A DNA stretch of 64,000 bases from Allobranchiibius huperziae (GCF_013410455.1 NZ_JACCFW010000001.1:2744929-2808928); one strand, 5' to 3'; counted from the first letter of the stretch, positions 8,404 to 17,638 are shown. Notes: generated from the letters alone by a model not told the origin. Made by a program: numbers and translations.

Positions 8404-8491
8404 GAGACTTCCTTTCTGTACGACTGCCGGAGTCCTTCGTGGAAGGCGGGGGCGAGTGTAGACGTGGTGTCGAAGGGCTCGGCGTTCAGGT

Positions 8492-9133
8492 TCAGTCGCC
8501 GTCTAGCGCGGACAAGCGGCGACTCTGGTAGAGGAAGAACAGAGTCAAATACACTGCGCCGAAGGCGATCCCGCCCGCCAATGCGATGTTGTGTGCAATC
8601 GCAAGCGGCTCCTGCAGGAGCAGCACGACCGTCGTTCCGCCCACGACCCCATCGACGAAGGCGACCATCGTGGCGAGGGTGCACACGCTCAGCAGTCGAC
8701 TTCGACGAAGGCCCATTCCGCCCAGTGCGTCGTCGGTGGACGCAGCGGATACGGGCGGAAAGAATGTGGACGCCTCAGGGGCGAGGGTCGCGTAGTAGGA
8801 GCGGATTTGCGCCATCTCTGTGAGGTGAAGCAGGTTCTCTCCGCTGGTGTCCACGAGGCGAATCACGGTGAACAGTCCGAGCAAGAAGATTGTTGGAGCG
8901 ATGACAGCCAGGGAGGGCAGGAGCAGCTCCGGGCGACTGGCCGCGAACCCGAGGGCGATCAGGGAGCTCGACAGCACACCCAAGAAGATCGAGGCGCGTC
9001 CCACGGCCTCGCTCACGGTGGTGCTCGCAGCCGACTGCAAGGCGAACTGTTGGGTCGTCAGTGCGGTCAGCAATGCCGACGCCTGCTCAGACGTCGGTGC
9101 ATCACCTGATGCGACAGAGTCCTCAGAGAGCAT
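8492..9133 (-). CDS. Four-TM membrane protein, unknown
   Basis: A 213-aa protein. A soluble N-terminal ~40 residues is followed by two adjacent hydrophobic helices ('IFLGVLSSSLIALGFAA', 'LLPSLAVIAPTIFLLGLF'), a ~65-residue polar loop and two more helices near the C-terminus. No family is recognised. The start overlaps the end of the upstream FAD monooxygenase gene by 11 nt, so the two are cotranscribed and probably translationally coupled. Confidence 0.7.
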   Translation of the reverse strand: MLSEDSVASGDAPTSEQASALLTALTTQQFALQSAASTTVSEAVGRASIFLGVLSSSLIALGFAASRPELLLPSLAVIAPTIFLLGLFTVIRLVDTSGENLLHLTEMAQIRSYYATLAPEASTFFPPVSAASTDDALGGMGLRRSRLLSVCTLATMVAFVDGVVGGTTVVLLLQEPLAIAHNIALAGGIAFGAVYLTLFFLYQSRRLSALDGD

Positions 9134-10730
9134 GGCTGTCTCCGTTCTTGGGGCTGGCGTAGATGGGTGGTTGGTCTTTGGGCTGAACCGTGGGTGAGAC
9201 GTCAGCCAGGACCTTGTTCACTGCGTCGACGTGCCCGGCGTGTGAAAGGGCCGCGAGATAGCCGTCGGGTCGGATCAGCGCGAGGGTTAGGTCGTTCGCG
9301 CCGTACGCCGCATGCAGCGAGCCGTGGGTATCGACGATCTGGTCGGGTTCACGTGCCTCGACGGCGACGCGCAGAGTTTGGATGTCGACGCCCGGGTGAT
9401 GGTCGATCGGCGGCATGCCGCCGAAGGCCAGCAGGGTGAACCGTCCGCCCCGGGTGAGGTCGAAGAGGCGGTACTCGCCGTCCTGCGTCCTTAGTCCTGT
9501 GGCATCTGGTGCCCGGTCACCGGCGCGCAGGTCCGCGTTGTCATCGCGATCGTCGAGCGCCAATGTGGAGCCGCGGTAGTTCAGATCAAGTTGCAGGGTG
9601 CTGGCATCACGACGGGTGGCCATGCCTCCCTGCACCGTCTGTGCCAGTCGGGCGTTGGAGAGGCCGAGGACCAGCTCGGCGATGGGCCGCCGCTCGGCCT
9701 CGTAACTGTCGATCAGCGCGTTCGGAGCGCCCTGCACGACCGCCGCGAGCTTCCATCCGAGGTTGTGGGCGTCTTGGATGCCGGTGTTCATGCCCTGCCC
9801 CCCGGCGGGTGAATGCACGTGTGCGGCATCGCCTGCCAGGAGCACCCGGCCTCGCCGGTAGTGATCTACGAGGCGGATATTGGCGCGCCAGAGCGATGAC
9901 CACGTTGGCTCGTGTAGGCGAAGGTCGGTGCGGCCGCTTCGCCGTTCCAGGATCGACTGCAGGTTGTCGAGACCCAGCTGTGGATCCTGTCCGGGGGCGA
10001 TGCTCGATTGGTACTGGAACACGTCAGTCGACGGCAGCGGACACAGACTGAGGAAGCCGTCCGGGTGGCGCCACATCTGCCAGGCGTCCCGGTCGAGGCC
10101 ATCGACGCCCACGTCGGCGACGATCATCCGCACGTCCTCGAGCGTCTCGCCCTCGAACGGGATCGCTGCCTGTCTGCGGACGGAGCTGCGCCCGCCGTCG
10201 CAGCCCACCAGCCACTGCGCCTCGATGGCCTCGACCCCCTCGCCGCTCTCGACCACCGCCGAGACACCGAGGTCGGACTGCGTGAAGCTGAGCAGCGGCG
10301 CGCCGAACTCCACTGCACCACCGAGCTCGGACAGTCGCAGGCGTAATGCCTCCTCGACGCGCCATTGCGGCGTCACCAAGCTCGTCGTATAGGGGATGTC
10401 CGGCCGGTTTTTCAACGATTCCGGCTCAGCGCCACCGAGGGTCACCCGACCGTCGGGGGCGGTGGAGCGGATCGGCATCGCTAGTTGCCCGTGGGCGAGG
10501 ACCCGTCCGGCAATGCCGAGGTCCTCGAACACCTCCAGGGTGCGGGGCTGAATTCCTTTGCCGCGCGAGCCTTCCTGCGGACCAGGCACCGCCTCAAGCA
10601 GGCGGTGGGAGATGCCGCGCCCGGCGAGCTCTACGGCCAGAGTCAGACCGGTCGGGCCGGCCCCCACGATCAGTACCGCGCAGACAGTGGATGTCTGCGC
10701 CGTTGGTGTCGCGTGTGTTGTCTCACCCAT
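9123..10730 (-). CDS. FAD-dependent aromatic-ring hydroxylase (PheA/TfdB/MhpA type)
   Basis: A 535-aa group A flavoprotein monooxygenase. Motifs in order: Rossmann GAGPTG near residue 25, DG motif 'LVGCDGGRSSVRR' near 180, GD motif 'LAGDAAHVHSPAGGQGMN' near 310, and a C-terminal thioredoxin-like domain (~430-535) as in phenol 2-monooxygenase relatives. These enzymes insert one O atom into hydroxylated aromatics using NAD(P)H. The start at 10730 has TAGGAGA 5 nt upstream and is 8 nt after the preceding hydrolase gene; the 108 codons upstream in frame belong to that gene's shadow. Its length fits the family. This is the most informative gene for assigning the cluster to aromatic compound breakdown. 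Confidence 0.9.
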   Translation of the reverse strand: MGETTHATPTAQTSTVCAVLIVGAGPTGLTLAVELAGRGISHRLLEAVPGPQEGSRGKGIQPRTLEVFEDLGIAGRVLAHGQLAMPIRSTAPDGRVTLGGAEPESLKNRPDIPYTTSLVTPQWRVEEALRLRLSELGGAVEFGAPLLSFTQSDLGVSAVVESGEGVEAIEAQWLVGCDGGRSSVRRQAAIPFEGETLEDVRMIVADVGVDGLDRDAWQMWRHPDGFLSLCPLPSTDVFQYQSSIAPGQDPQLGLDNLQSILERRSGRTDLRLHEPTWSSLWRANIRLVDHYRRGRVLLAGDAAHVHSPAGGQGMNTGIQDAHNLGWKLAAVVQGAPNALIDSYEAERRPIAELVLGLSNARLAQTVQGGMATRRDASTLQLDLNYRGSTLALDDRDDNADLRAGDRAPDATGLRTQDGEYRLFDLTRGGRFTLLAFGGMPPIDHHPGVDIQTLRVAVEAREPDQIVDTHGSLHAAYGANDLTLALIRPDGYLAALSHAGHVDAVNKVLADVSPTVQPKDQPPIYASPKNGDSHAL

Positions 10731-10738
10731 TATTTCTC

Positions 10739-11569
10739 CTACGAGGCCGGTGACTTCTCGAGTGCGACTGGGATGTTCGCGAAGAGGTGCGTAGCGAGGA
10801 AGGCCAACGTGGGGATGATGGCGTCCTCCAGATAGCCCTCGGCGTGCCGTGCGCCCGGCAGAAGGAGGGTCTGTGCGGCCACGTTTGACCGGGCAAGTGC
10901 GCAGGCCATAACGGACACTTCCGTGGCGGGCACCAGCTCTTCGGTTGAGTTGACCAGGAACATTGGGCGGCAGCGACTGGTGATCCGATGTGACGCTGTG
11001 GCGGCAGAGACTTCGGCCGCGTCGGTGGAGCCGACCAGGTTCATCACCAGCCACTTGTAATAGGCGGCGTCGGCGCCGCTCTGATCGATCGACGCGCTGT
11101 TTGCGGTCGGGTCAACGTTGATCCGGTGAGCTGGGGTGGCTTGGTGGCGTTGCATGAATGCGTCGAGCACGATCAGGCCCGACCAGGAGACGACGGGCAG
11201 GCTGTGGCGGATCCCGATCTCGACCGCGAGGTTGCCTCCGGAGGATCCGCCGACGACGGCGATGCGATCGCGGTCGAAGACCACATCGGACTGTTTCAGT
11301 GCAGTCAGAGCACGGGAGACGTCGTCCACCTGTGTCGGGTAGAGGTTGGTCCGCGTCTGTGCGTCAGCGAGCCGGTAATTGGGAGTGGCGACCACGTAGC
11401 CGGCGCCGGCGAATACACGCGCCGCTACGCGCTCCTTGCTTTTGTCTCCTTGCCACCAGCCTCCGCCGTGAATCAGCAGGATCGCCGCCCCGTTGGCGGT
11501 GTCGGGTTGATGGACGTCGAAACGTTGACGTTCGTCCTTGCCGTAAGGGACGTCCAGGATCGTGTTCAT
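10739..11569 (-). CDS. Alpha/beta hydrolase, BD-FAE/HSL type esterase
   Basis: A 276-aa esterase-like protein. The HGGG oxyanion motif ('LLIHGGGWWQGDKSKE'), the nucleophile elbow GGSSGGN, the acid in 'STEELVPA' and the His in 'GARHAEGYLED' form a full set. The short N-terminus ('ILDVPYGKDERQRFDVHQP') is typical of carbohydrate-esterase/kynurenine-formamidase-like hydrolases. The start ATG overlaps the stop of the membrane-protein gene upstream (4 nt), so it is the second gene of a coupled pair. Confidence 0.85.
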   Translation of the reverse strand: MNTILDVPYGKDERQRFDVHQPDTANGAAILLIHGGGWWQGDKSKERVAARVFAGAGYVVATPNYRLADAQTRTNLYPTQVDDVSRALTALKQSDVVFDRDRIAVVGGSSGGNLAVEIGIRHSLPVVSWSGLIVLDAFMQRHQATPAHRINVDPTANSASIDQSGADAAYYKWLVMNLVGSTDAAEVSAATASHRITSRCRPMFLVNSTEELVPATEVSVMACALARSNVAAQTLLLPGARHAEGYLEDAIIPTLAFLATHLFANIPVALEKSPAS

Positions 11570-12753
11570 GGCTCGAGCCGCCCCAGGGAGGCTGACGGCG
11601 CCGGCAGTGTTGTTTGGTGTGCGACCGGCGCTTCGGTCGGAGCCGGTGGCAGCGGCCAGCGGCGGAAGATCCCGACGTGGATGATGATGGCGGCGGCTGC
11701 GCTGTTCAGTGCGTAGGTGATCCAGCCCGTCGCTGCGCTTCCTGTAAATCCCAAACCCTGTGCCGCGGCGCTGAACACGGCGAGGCTAAGGACACCCAGC
11801 GCGACCATGAGCAGGACAGCGACAAAAATCGCGGAGCGTTGCTGCAGGTGCTTGGTTGGCCAGCCTTCAAACAGCATTCCTACGACCAAGCCGGCAGTGG
11901 TGAGTGCAGCGCCGAGTGCCCCGACGAACAGTTCGTCGCGGTAGCAGCCCGCGAGAATTGCATGCGTTAGCAGGCCAAGGACAACTGTGGCCACGTTTCC
12001 AAGTACCAGTCGTTGCGCGCGTGATTGCACCTTCGCCAGCGCAAGGCCCTGGAGCACGACCCAGCCGGCGACCTGAAAGACCGACACCCAGGACAAAACG
12101 GCAAGGAAGGTAACGGGCGCGACGAGTCCGGTGGCGACGAACAGTTGCTCCAGCGCTAAGCCCAGCACCCACGTGAGGGCCAGGGCGAGAGTGCCCCCGG
12201 TCAGGCGACCACGAGAGCGCAGTGGCCACCCTTCGGTGACCAAGGTGAACTGGAGGAAGACAGTGAAGATGGCTGCGCCCAGCGGCAGTAGAACGGGGAA
12301 AGGTGCGGCGTGCCGGGCGGTGCCCTGAGCGATGAACAGCGCACGGATGTCGAAGCGCTGCACGATTGTTTGTCCGAGCGCGGCCAGGGCGGTGCCCGCG
12401 ACGGCAACGATTGCGATGTCAGCCCACCCCGACCATCGCGGCCGAAGTTGCGCGCCGGGCCAGTCCTCCCACCACAACGCGACCAAGGCGGTGACGGGTA
12501 GGGCGTAGAGCACGAGGACTCCAAAGACCCGAAGTGTGCTGTCCGCTCCGCCCCAGGCGAACAGGAAGACTACCGTCAGCAGCGCCACGATGGTGAGCCC
12601 AAAGAGTCCAGTTAGTGGCTGGGCGGCGTGCTCTGCTTTGAGGATTCGGCTGACGCCCTCGTTGTGATGTGCGGCGTGGCTGATCGGTGGACGCGTGGCC
12701 AAGGGGTGGCTTGGCCGGTAGTGCCGATTGGGCTGCTCTGGTCTGTTCGTCAT
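11566..12753 (-). CDS. Polytopic membrane protein, unknown
   Basis: A 395-aa protein. A ~45-residue His/Pro-rich soluble N-terminus is followed by roughly ten to twelve hydrophobic helices evenly spaced to the end. There is no signature of a known transporter superfamily that I can name. Spacing of 4 nt from the LtrA gene and a 4-nt overlap with the esterase gene place it firmly in the operon, so it could import or sense the cluster's substrate. That role is inference. Confidence 0.7.
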   Translation of the reverse strand: MTNRPEQPNRHYRPSHPLATRPPISHAAHHNEGVSRILKAEHAAQPLTGLFGLTIVALLTVVFLFAWGGADSTLRVFGVLVLYALPVTALVALWWEDWPGAQLRPRWSGWADIAIVAVAGTALAALGQTIVQRFDIRALFIAQGTARHAAPFPVLLPLGAAIFTVFLQFTLVTEGWPLRSRGRLTGGTLALALTWVLGLALEQLFVATGLVAPVTFLAVLSWVSVFQVAGWVVLQGLALAKVQSRAQRLVLGNVATVVLGLLTHAILAGCYRDELFVGALGAALTTAGLVVGMLFEGWPTKHLQQRSAIFVAVLLMVALGVLSLAVFSAAAQGLGFTGSAATGWITYALNSAAAAIIIHVGIFRRWPLPPAPTEAPVAHQTTLPAPSASLGRLEP

Positions 12754-12757
12754 TGGT

Positions 12758-14014
12758 CTATCTCCACGAGTCCTGCCGAAATGAGCGGGTGAATGTTGGG
12801 TGTTGGGTTTGACGGTGCGACCTGGGCGCTTTGGGTGGAAAATCCCGTGAGAGTCGCTGGTCGCGGGGTCCTCGTACCTGACCGGTGACGGCGTGCAGTG
12901 TCAGAATCAGGGCCACCGCGAGGAGAAAGCTCGTGGGCGACCAGGAGCGGCCACAAAGCAGCAGGAGCAGTAGCGCGGCGCAGAGCACGAGCCGAGTGTT
13001 GGTGAGCGAGTCGGCGCGAGGAACCCGCAACACCCAGCTCATCGTGTTCATGGACAGCAGGTACGCGGCCGCACCTAGGGCGATGGCTGTAGCGGCTGGC
13101 ACGCCAATCGCTTCATCGGCGCGACTGAGTCCGAGCTGGATCCCGGCGGCGGTGGCGGTAATGCCCACGATCAAGGGGAAGTGCAGGTACGCGCACACAG
13201 TTGCGGCCGACTGGCCGCTGCGGGTGCCTTCGAGGGTGTTGTAGCGGCGTTGCCAGGAGCCGCGTTCGAAGAAACCCCACCACAGGGCGACGGCCGTGAC
13301 GCCCGCCTCCGCCACGAGCACGCGACGATGCCAGGTGGTGAGCTCGTGATCCGATGCCAGGGTGAGGGTGTCAACGATCTGTTCACCGATCACGATGATG
13401 ACGAACGCGGCGCAGCGCTCGGCCAAGTGACTTCGATCGACGGGCAGGAGGCGGCCCCACAGGCTCGCCAACCGTGGCATGAGTACATCGACCACCATCG
13501 CTACGCCCCAGATGAACGGTCGGAGGCTCGACGGCAGCAAGGTTGATGCCAGCCACACGGTTCCGATGGCGGAGAAACCCGTGGCGTAGAAGCGAGCCAA
13601 TCGGCCGCCGTCGCGTGCCGTGGCTCGAATATGAAGATAGTAGGCCGCGACCATGAAACGGACCGTCGCGTATCCGAGGGCGAAGGGGACTTCGCCAGTG
13701 CCGGGTACCACGGGGATCGCTAGTCCCATCACGCCGGTTGCTCCGGCCGCAGCGATGACCAACCCTTGCGCGATGGTGTCGTCAGCGGGGAATCGGTCAG
13801 CGGCAAAGGTGATCCCCACCCATGCCCACCACACCGGGACAAAAAGGAGGACAGCCGTGATCGCGGTCCGCCCTGACGCGTCTTCTCGGTACGTTTTGGC
13901 GATTTCGGCGACGCAGAAGACGAAGATGAGGTCGAAGAGCAGCTCTAGGCCGGTGAAGCGTTCGCCGTGACCTGGAGAGTTCCTGTTCCGGGCAATGACG
14001 GGTTTGCTCACCAT
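12758..14014 (-). CDS. ltrA: Low temperature requirement protein A (LtrA) family membrane protein
   Basis: A 418-aa polytopic membrane protein. The N-terminal 'GERFTGLELLFDLIFVFCVAEI' block and 'WAWVGITFAADRF' are diagnostic of the LtrA family, as is 'AERCAAFVIIVIGEQIV' in the middle. The family was named from cold growth in Listeria, but its biochemical role is not known. The ATG at 14014 has AGGAGC 6 nt upstream and leads straight into the conserved N-terminus. LtrA genes often sit in actinobacterial accessory clusters without clear reason. Confidence 0.85.
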   Translation of the reverse strand: MVSKPVIARNRNSPGHGERFTGLELLFDLIFVFCVAEIAKTYREDASGRTAITAVLLFVPVWWAWVGITFAADRFPADDTIAQGLVIAAAGATGVMGLAIPVVPGTGEVPFALGYATVRFMVAAYYLHIRATARDGGRLARFYATGFSAIGTVWLASTLLPSSLRPFIWGVAMVVDVLMPRLASLWGRLLPVDRSHLAERCAAFVIIVIGEQIVDTLTLASDHELTTWHRRVLVAEAGVTAVALWWGFFERGSWQRRYNTLEGTRSGQSAATVCAYLHFPLIVGITATAAGIQLGLSRADEAIGVPAATAIALGAAAYLLSMNTMSWVLRVPRADSLTNTRLVLCAALLLLLLCGRSWSPTSFLLAVALILTLHAVTGQVRGPRDQRLSRDFPPKAPRSHRQTQHPTFTRSFRQDSWR

Positions 14015-14158
14015 GGAGTGCTCCTGCGTGGGGCATTGAAACGAAGCCAACGTGAGATTGAGTGCGAGACGCAGCCACCCGTGCCATAGATTCACGCGGG
14101 CGGCTGCGTCGTCATCCCCGCCACGGGGTGGACGGCGGCCACAGGGGTGGGTGTTCAG

Positions 14159-14845
14159 CTACCCGATGCCGACCTGCGTGTTAAAGGTCTCGGTGTCATA
14201 GAACAGCCACTCCTCATCCATCGTGCCGTTCTTGTTCCAGACGCCGACGGTGGCCATGTTGTACGCCCACGCCTTGTTCGTCGGAGCGATCTGCCCGCCC
14301 TTGCCGTCCGCCATCGGCCTGGTGAAGGTGCCGGCCATGACCCCGGTGACACAGGTCAGATTCCCCTTCGCCACCCGCAGCAGGTGGTGATGGATGTGCG
14401 TGTCGGGCGAAGAGACGAAGATCTCCTGCATGTCCTTGAGGTGCTGGTCCAGACCGTCGGCGTAGTGCCCATCAGGGAAGTGCACCCGGATGTTCTGGGC
14501 GTGGCTTTCCCCGAACCGGGCCCAGTTCGCCGTGCTGAAGACCTCGAAGTCGAGTTCATCGAATGTCTTGAGGTGCTGGAGTTCCTCGGCGCTGAGCCCT
14601 GCTGGGAACGGCGGGTCGGGAAGGTCGGTTGATGCGGGGTCGGGCAGCAGGTCTGGAGTGACCGGACCTCGGTCTGTCTTGCTTGCGCGCCCGACCGTCG
14701 TCATGGACAAGCTGGTGCCGGCCATGACTGCCGAGATCGCAGCGACTCCCAGAACCGTCGCAGCCGGAGCTAGCGTCCGCGGATTGACCAGCCTTCCGTG
14801 GGTGCCTTTCGGCGAGCCGGGGCCGTGCTCTAGATGACGTGCCAT
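14159..14845 (-). CDS. Exported SnoaL/ester-cyclase-like protein
   Basis: A 228-aa protein. An N-terminal hydrophobic helix (residues ~27-48, 'ATVLGVAAISAVMAGTSL') acts as signal or anchor, then comes a Pro-rich linker. The C-terminal ~150 residues fit the SnoaL/NTF2-like ester-cyclase pattern: 'WARFGESHAQNIRVHFPDGHYADGLDQHLKDM', His-rich 'DTHIHHHLLRVAKGN' and 'KAWAYNMATVGVWNKNGTMDEEWLFYD'. SnoaL-type proteins cyclise polyketides or act as lyases/isomerases; extracellular versions are uncharacterised. It is the first structural gene of the minus-strand cluster after the regulator. Confidence 0.75.
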   Translation of the reverse strand: MARHLEHGPGSPKGTHGRLVNPRTLAPAATVLGVAAISAVMAGTSLSMTTVGRASKTDRGPVTPDLLPDPASTDLPDPPFPAGLSAEELQHLKTFDELDFEVFSTANWARFGESHAQNIRVHFPDGHYADGLDQHLKDMQEIFVSSPDTHIHHHLLRVAKGNLTCVTGVMAGTFTRPMADGKGGQIAPTNKAWAYNMATVGVWNKNGTMDEEWLFYDTETFNTQVGIG

Positions 14846-15098
14846 CGTTCCTCCAACGGGTTGGGATCAGCTCCTCGCTGATCGATTACTGAACGTGGAC
14901 CCGCGGTGTGTCCGGACGGTCACGTCTCGCGAAGCCATACCGACCGTAGGAAGTCGAAGTGACTGTTGAGTGCGCTGTTCCACGCACCTGCGGCGCACCA
15001 GCTGTGAGGCCGACACCGTTCCTGCGGACACCGTCAATGCGGCGCTGTACCAGGGTTCGCTCCGGATCTGGTTGGTGGGGGCGGTGTCGCCGAGGAGT

Positions 15099-16445
15099 TC
15101 AACTGGAGAACTCCAGGACGGTCACCACGTCGTCCAACGACGTGAGCTGGACTAGTTCGGCGTGATGGAACGCGACCAGCTCGGGCATCGAGCTTTGGCT
15201 GGTGACGATCACGTCGCTTCGTCCCGGGCCGGGTAGCAGGGGCTTGATCTGCGCGAAGTCACGTGCGTCGTCGAGCAGGATCAAGACCTGCAGAGCCGAC
15301 AGAACGCTGCGCAGTAGCCCCGACCGTGCGCCGATGCTCTGCGGCATGGCGTGGGAAGGAATATGCAGGCCGACGAGCATGTCCTCAAGAGCGTCGAGCA
15401 CGTCGGTTGGTGTGCAGGTCGGGTCGTGCCCGTGCAAGTCGACGTAAAGCTGGCCATCGGGATATTGCCCAACGATCTGGGTCGCGTGCCGGACTGCCAC
15501 GCCTGTCTTGCCAACCCCAGCGGCTCCGGTCAGGTGCAGGACACGTCGCTGCGTCGCTGACTCTGCCAGCGCAGCAAGCAGCCGGCGGCGTCCCCCGAAA
15601 CCAGGTAATGGCATCGGCAGCTGGGCTGGCCGGGGCAGGGCTGTCTCCTTAGGTTGTGCCTCGGTGTCGACCGGCCGTGAGGAGTTGTGACGAAGCGCGT
15701 CCGCCAGTGCGCGCTTCAGCTGCGGCCCCGGTTCGCATCCCAGTTCCGTTGTGAGCCTGCGGCGAACCGTCCTGTAGAGGTGCACCGCCTCCGCGCCACG
15801 CCCTGTGTAGGCCAGCGCATCCATCAAGCTTGCCGCCAGCGCTTCATTGAACGGGTGATGTTCAGCTGCCGAGCGAAGGGCCGGAAGGATTGCTGCGTAG
15901 TCGGTCGCCCGCCGACACTGGCCCGCAGCCGTGAGGATCGCGCTGACCCTTTCGTCCTCGATCGACGCGAACTCCGGCATGTCGTGCATGCCCTCGGCTC
16001 CAGCCGGCGATGAGGCGACCGCAAGAGCCTGCAGCGACTGCTGCAAGGCCGCGGCGTGCTCGCCGGTGTCACCGAGCTCTCGCGCCCGAGCAGCCACCTG
16101 GCGAAATTCTGTGACATCGCAGGCATCCGGATCGACCGCCATTCGGTAACCGCGGCCGATACCGGTGATGAACCGACCGGAGTGTCGGCGACCGAGCCCG
16201 GGCTGGCAGGCGCGACGTAGTGCGCCGACGTGGCGATGAATCTGGTTGACAGCTGTGGGTGCGGGTTCGCCGTTCCACAGGGCATCCACGATCGAATCCA
16301 CGGTCAGTGTCTCGCCAACGTTCGCGAGAAGTAACGCGAGCAGGCCGCGTTGCTTGGGTTGAGTCACCGCGATCTCAACCCCGTCACGGACGATGCGGAC
16401 CCCGCCGAACAGGAAGAACCGCACATTTTCCGGTGATCTCGTCAT
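15099..16445 (-). CDS. SARP-family (AfsR/DnrI-like) regulator with short NB-ARC part
   Basis: A 448-aa regulator. Order: OmpR-type winged helix (~1-100, 'LTVDSIVDALWNGEPAP'), bacterial transcriptional activation domain (~105-250), then an NB-ARC ATPase start with P-loop GAAGVGKTG, Walker B-like 'LILLDDARD' and 'VIVTSQSS'. AfsR-type proteins usually go on for 400+ more residues (winged helix and TPR); this one stops soon after the sensor motif at 'TVLEFSS'. It could be a natural short form or a truncated gene. It reads in the same direction as the catabolic cluster and its promoter region carries the MarR-type operator, so it likely activates the cluster. Confidence 0.85.
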   Translation of the reverse strand: MTRSPENVRFFLFGGVRIVRDGVEIAVTQPKQRGLLALLLANVGETLTVDSIVDALWNGEPAPTAVNQIHRHVGALRRACQPGLGRRHSGRFITGIGRGYRMAVDPDACDVTEFRQVAARARELGDTGEHAAALQQSLQALAVASSPAGAEGMHDMPEFASIEDERVSAILTAAGQCRRATDYAAILPALRSAAEHHPFNEALAASLMDALAYTGRGAEAVHLYRTVRRRLTTELGCEPGPQLKRALADALRHNSSRPVDTEAQPKETALPRPAQLPMPLPGFGGRRRLLAALAESATQRRVLHLTGAAGVGKTGVAVRHATQIVGQYPDGQLYVDLHGHDPTCTPTDVLDALEDMLVGLHIPSHAMPQSIGARSGLLRSVLSALQVLILLDDARDFAQIKPLLPGPGRSDVIVTSQSSMPELVAFHHAELVQLTSLDDVVTVLEFSS

Positions 16446-16566
16446 GACGGGTCACCGGCCTACGAAGACCGTGCCCAGCACGATCAGATCGAAGACGGCA
16501 GGGCGCCGACCGCATGCTGGAGCGGCGTCTCTGAGGCTTAGGTGTCGAACCATCAGATCTTCTCCT

Positions 16567-16618
16567 TTGACATCTACTGTTCAGTCAGTTACTGATTGAG
16601 CAGTAACTGACTAGTCAG
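16567..16618. promoter_or_regulatory. Promoter with MarR-type operator (left site)
   Basis: A -35-like TTGACA (16567-16572) is followed after 17 nt by TACTGA as -10, reading toward the quinone reductase. Over and beyond the -10 lie half-sites TCAGTTACTGA and CAGTAACTGACTAGTCAG (16601-16618). The same CAGTAACTGA/TCAGTTACTG sequence forms the perfect palindrome at 17701. The site is also 120-180 nt upstream of the SARP gene, so one repressor could govern both directions. The rest of the 500-nt gap 16446-16947 shows no gene. Confidence 0.65.
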
Positions 16619-16947
16619 CAAGTGTGCATCCAACGGTTGCTACTTCGCAAGAGATCGAAGTCACGCTGATCGCGTGTGGGTGCAGCACCGGAGGCGCGGG
16701 CGGATGACGCGGCGACTCAGTCACGCCAGGAGGGTGCGCAGCCAGGACGGCCGAGGATGGGCCAGGGATGAGACAGGCGGTTCTAAACGCCGTCGCACAT
16801 CGGCCTGGGCCCTTCCGATCGGACGCATTCAGAAGTCACTTCGACTTCTTATCGTCTGAAGTGAATCCGGGCACCGGACTCATCCCGTGCCCTTGCGGCG
16901 CCGTCCTTAAGACCGCCGTAGATCACTACAGACGCAGGAGAGATGCC

Positions 16948-17550
16948 ATGACCGTGCGAGTTGCCGTCGTCTACTACAGCGCTACCGGCAGTGTCCATCG
17001 CCTGGCGGAGGGCGTCGCCGACGGCGCCCGCACCGCGGGAGCCGACGTGCGGCTACGTCGCACTCCCGAATTGGCCCCGGACACCGCGATCGCCGCCAAC
17101 CCGGTATGGCAGGCTCACGTCGACGCGACGAAGGACAGCGTTGAGACGGCCACGCTTGCCGATCTCGAGTGGTGCAATGCGTTAGCACTGGGCACCCCGA
17201 CACGCTTCGGGACCCCCGCGGCGCAGCTCAAGCAGTTCATTGACTCCACCGGTGGCCTCTGGCAGGCCGGCGGATTCAATAACAAGCCCGCCACCAGCTT
17301 CACCTCATCCAGCAATCAGCACGGCGGGCAGGAGTCCACGATCCTGGCTTTGAACAACGTCTTCTACCACTGGGGATGCATCATCGTGTCCCCTGGCTAC
17401 ACCGACCCGCTGGTCTCAGCAGCCGGCGGGAACCCTTACGGCACCTCATGGCCCTCCGGCGACGGGGAGCTACCGGACGCGGCAACAGTGACCGCCGCCC
17501 ACTACCAAGGCAAGCGTCTGGCCGCCATCGCTCAGCGCCTACAGGGCTGA
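16948..17550 (+). CDS. wrbA: NAD(P)H:quinone oxidoreductase, WrbA type
   Basis: A 200-aa flavodoxin-fold enzyme. N-terminal phosphate-binding loop 'VVYYSATGSVHRLAEGV', the WrbA segment 'CNALALGTPTRFGTPAAQLKQFIDSTGGLWQAG', and 'FTSSSNQHGGQESTILALNNVFYHWGCIIVSPGYTD' are all characteristic. WrbA reduces quinones by two electrons with FMN, avoiding semiquinone radicals. The ATG has GCAGGAGAG just upstream; the longer frame from 16768 crosses the regulatory region. Flanked by two copies of the same operator and next to an aromatic hydroxylase cluster, it probably detoxifies quinones formed during that metabolism. Confidence 0.92.
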   Translation: MTVRVAVVYYSATGSVHRLAEGVADGARTAGADVRLRRTPELAPDTAIAANPVWQAHVDATKDSVETATLADLEWCNALALGTPTRFGTPAAQLKQFIDSTGGLWQAGGFNNKPATSFTSSSNQHGGQESTILALNNVFYHWGCIIVSPGYTDPLVSAAGGNPYGTSWPSGDGELPDAATVTAAHYQGKRLAAIAQRLQG

Positions 17551-17592
17551 TGCCGCAGTGGTCGCGGCGCACCAGGTCGCCGCCGTTCAGCT

Positions 17593-17638
17593 GACGCGTT
17601 GAACCGCCCACCTCGGGGGGTAGGCGGTTCAACGCGTC
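17593..17638 (+). terminator. Strong hairpin after the quinone reductase
   Basis: Perfect 16-bp inverted repeat (GACGCGTTGAACCGCC and its complement) with a 14-nt G-rich loop, 42 nt after the wrbA stop. No U-tract. It should end the wrbA transcript before the MarR promoter. Confidence 0.8.

Noticed and set aside
10731-11054. N-terminal extension of the FAD hydroxylase frame
   Set aside because: It lies inside the upstream esterase gene, and a good ribosome site and the Rossmann motif place the start at 10730.
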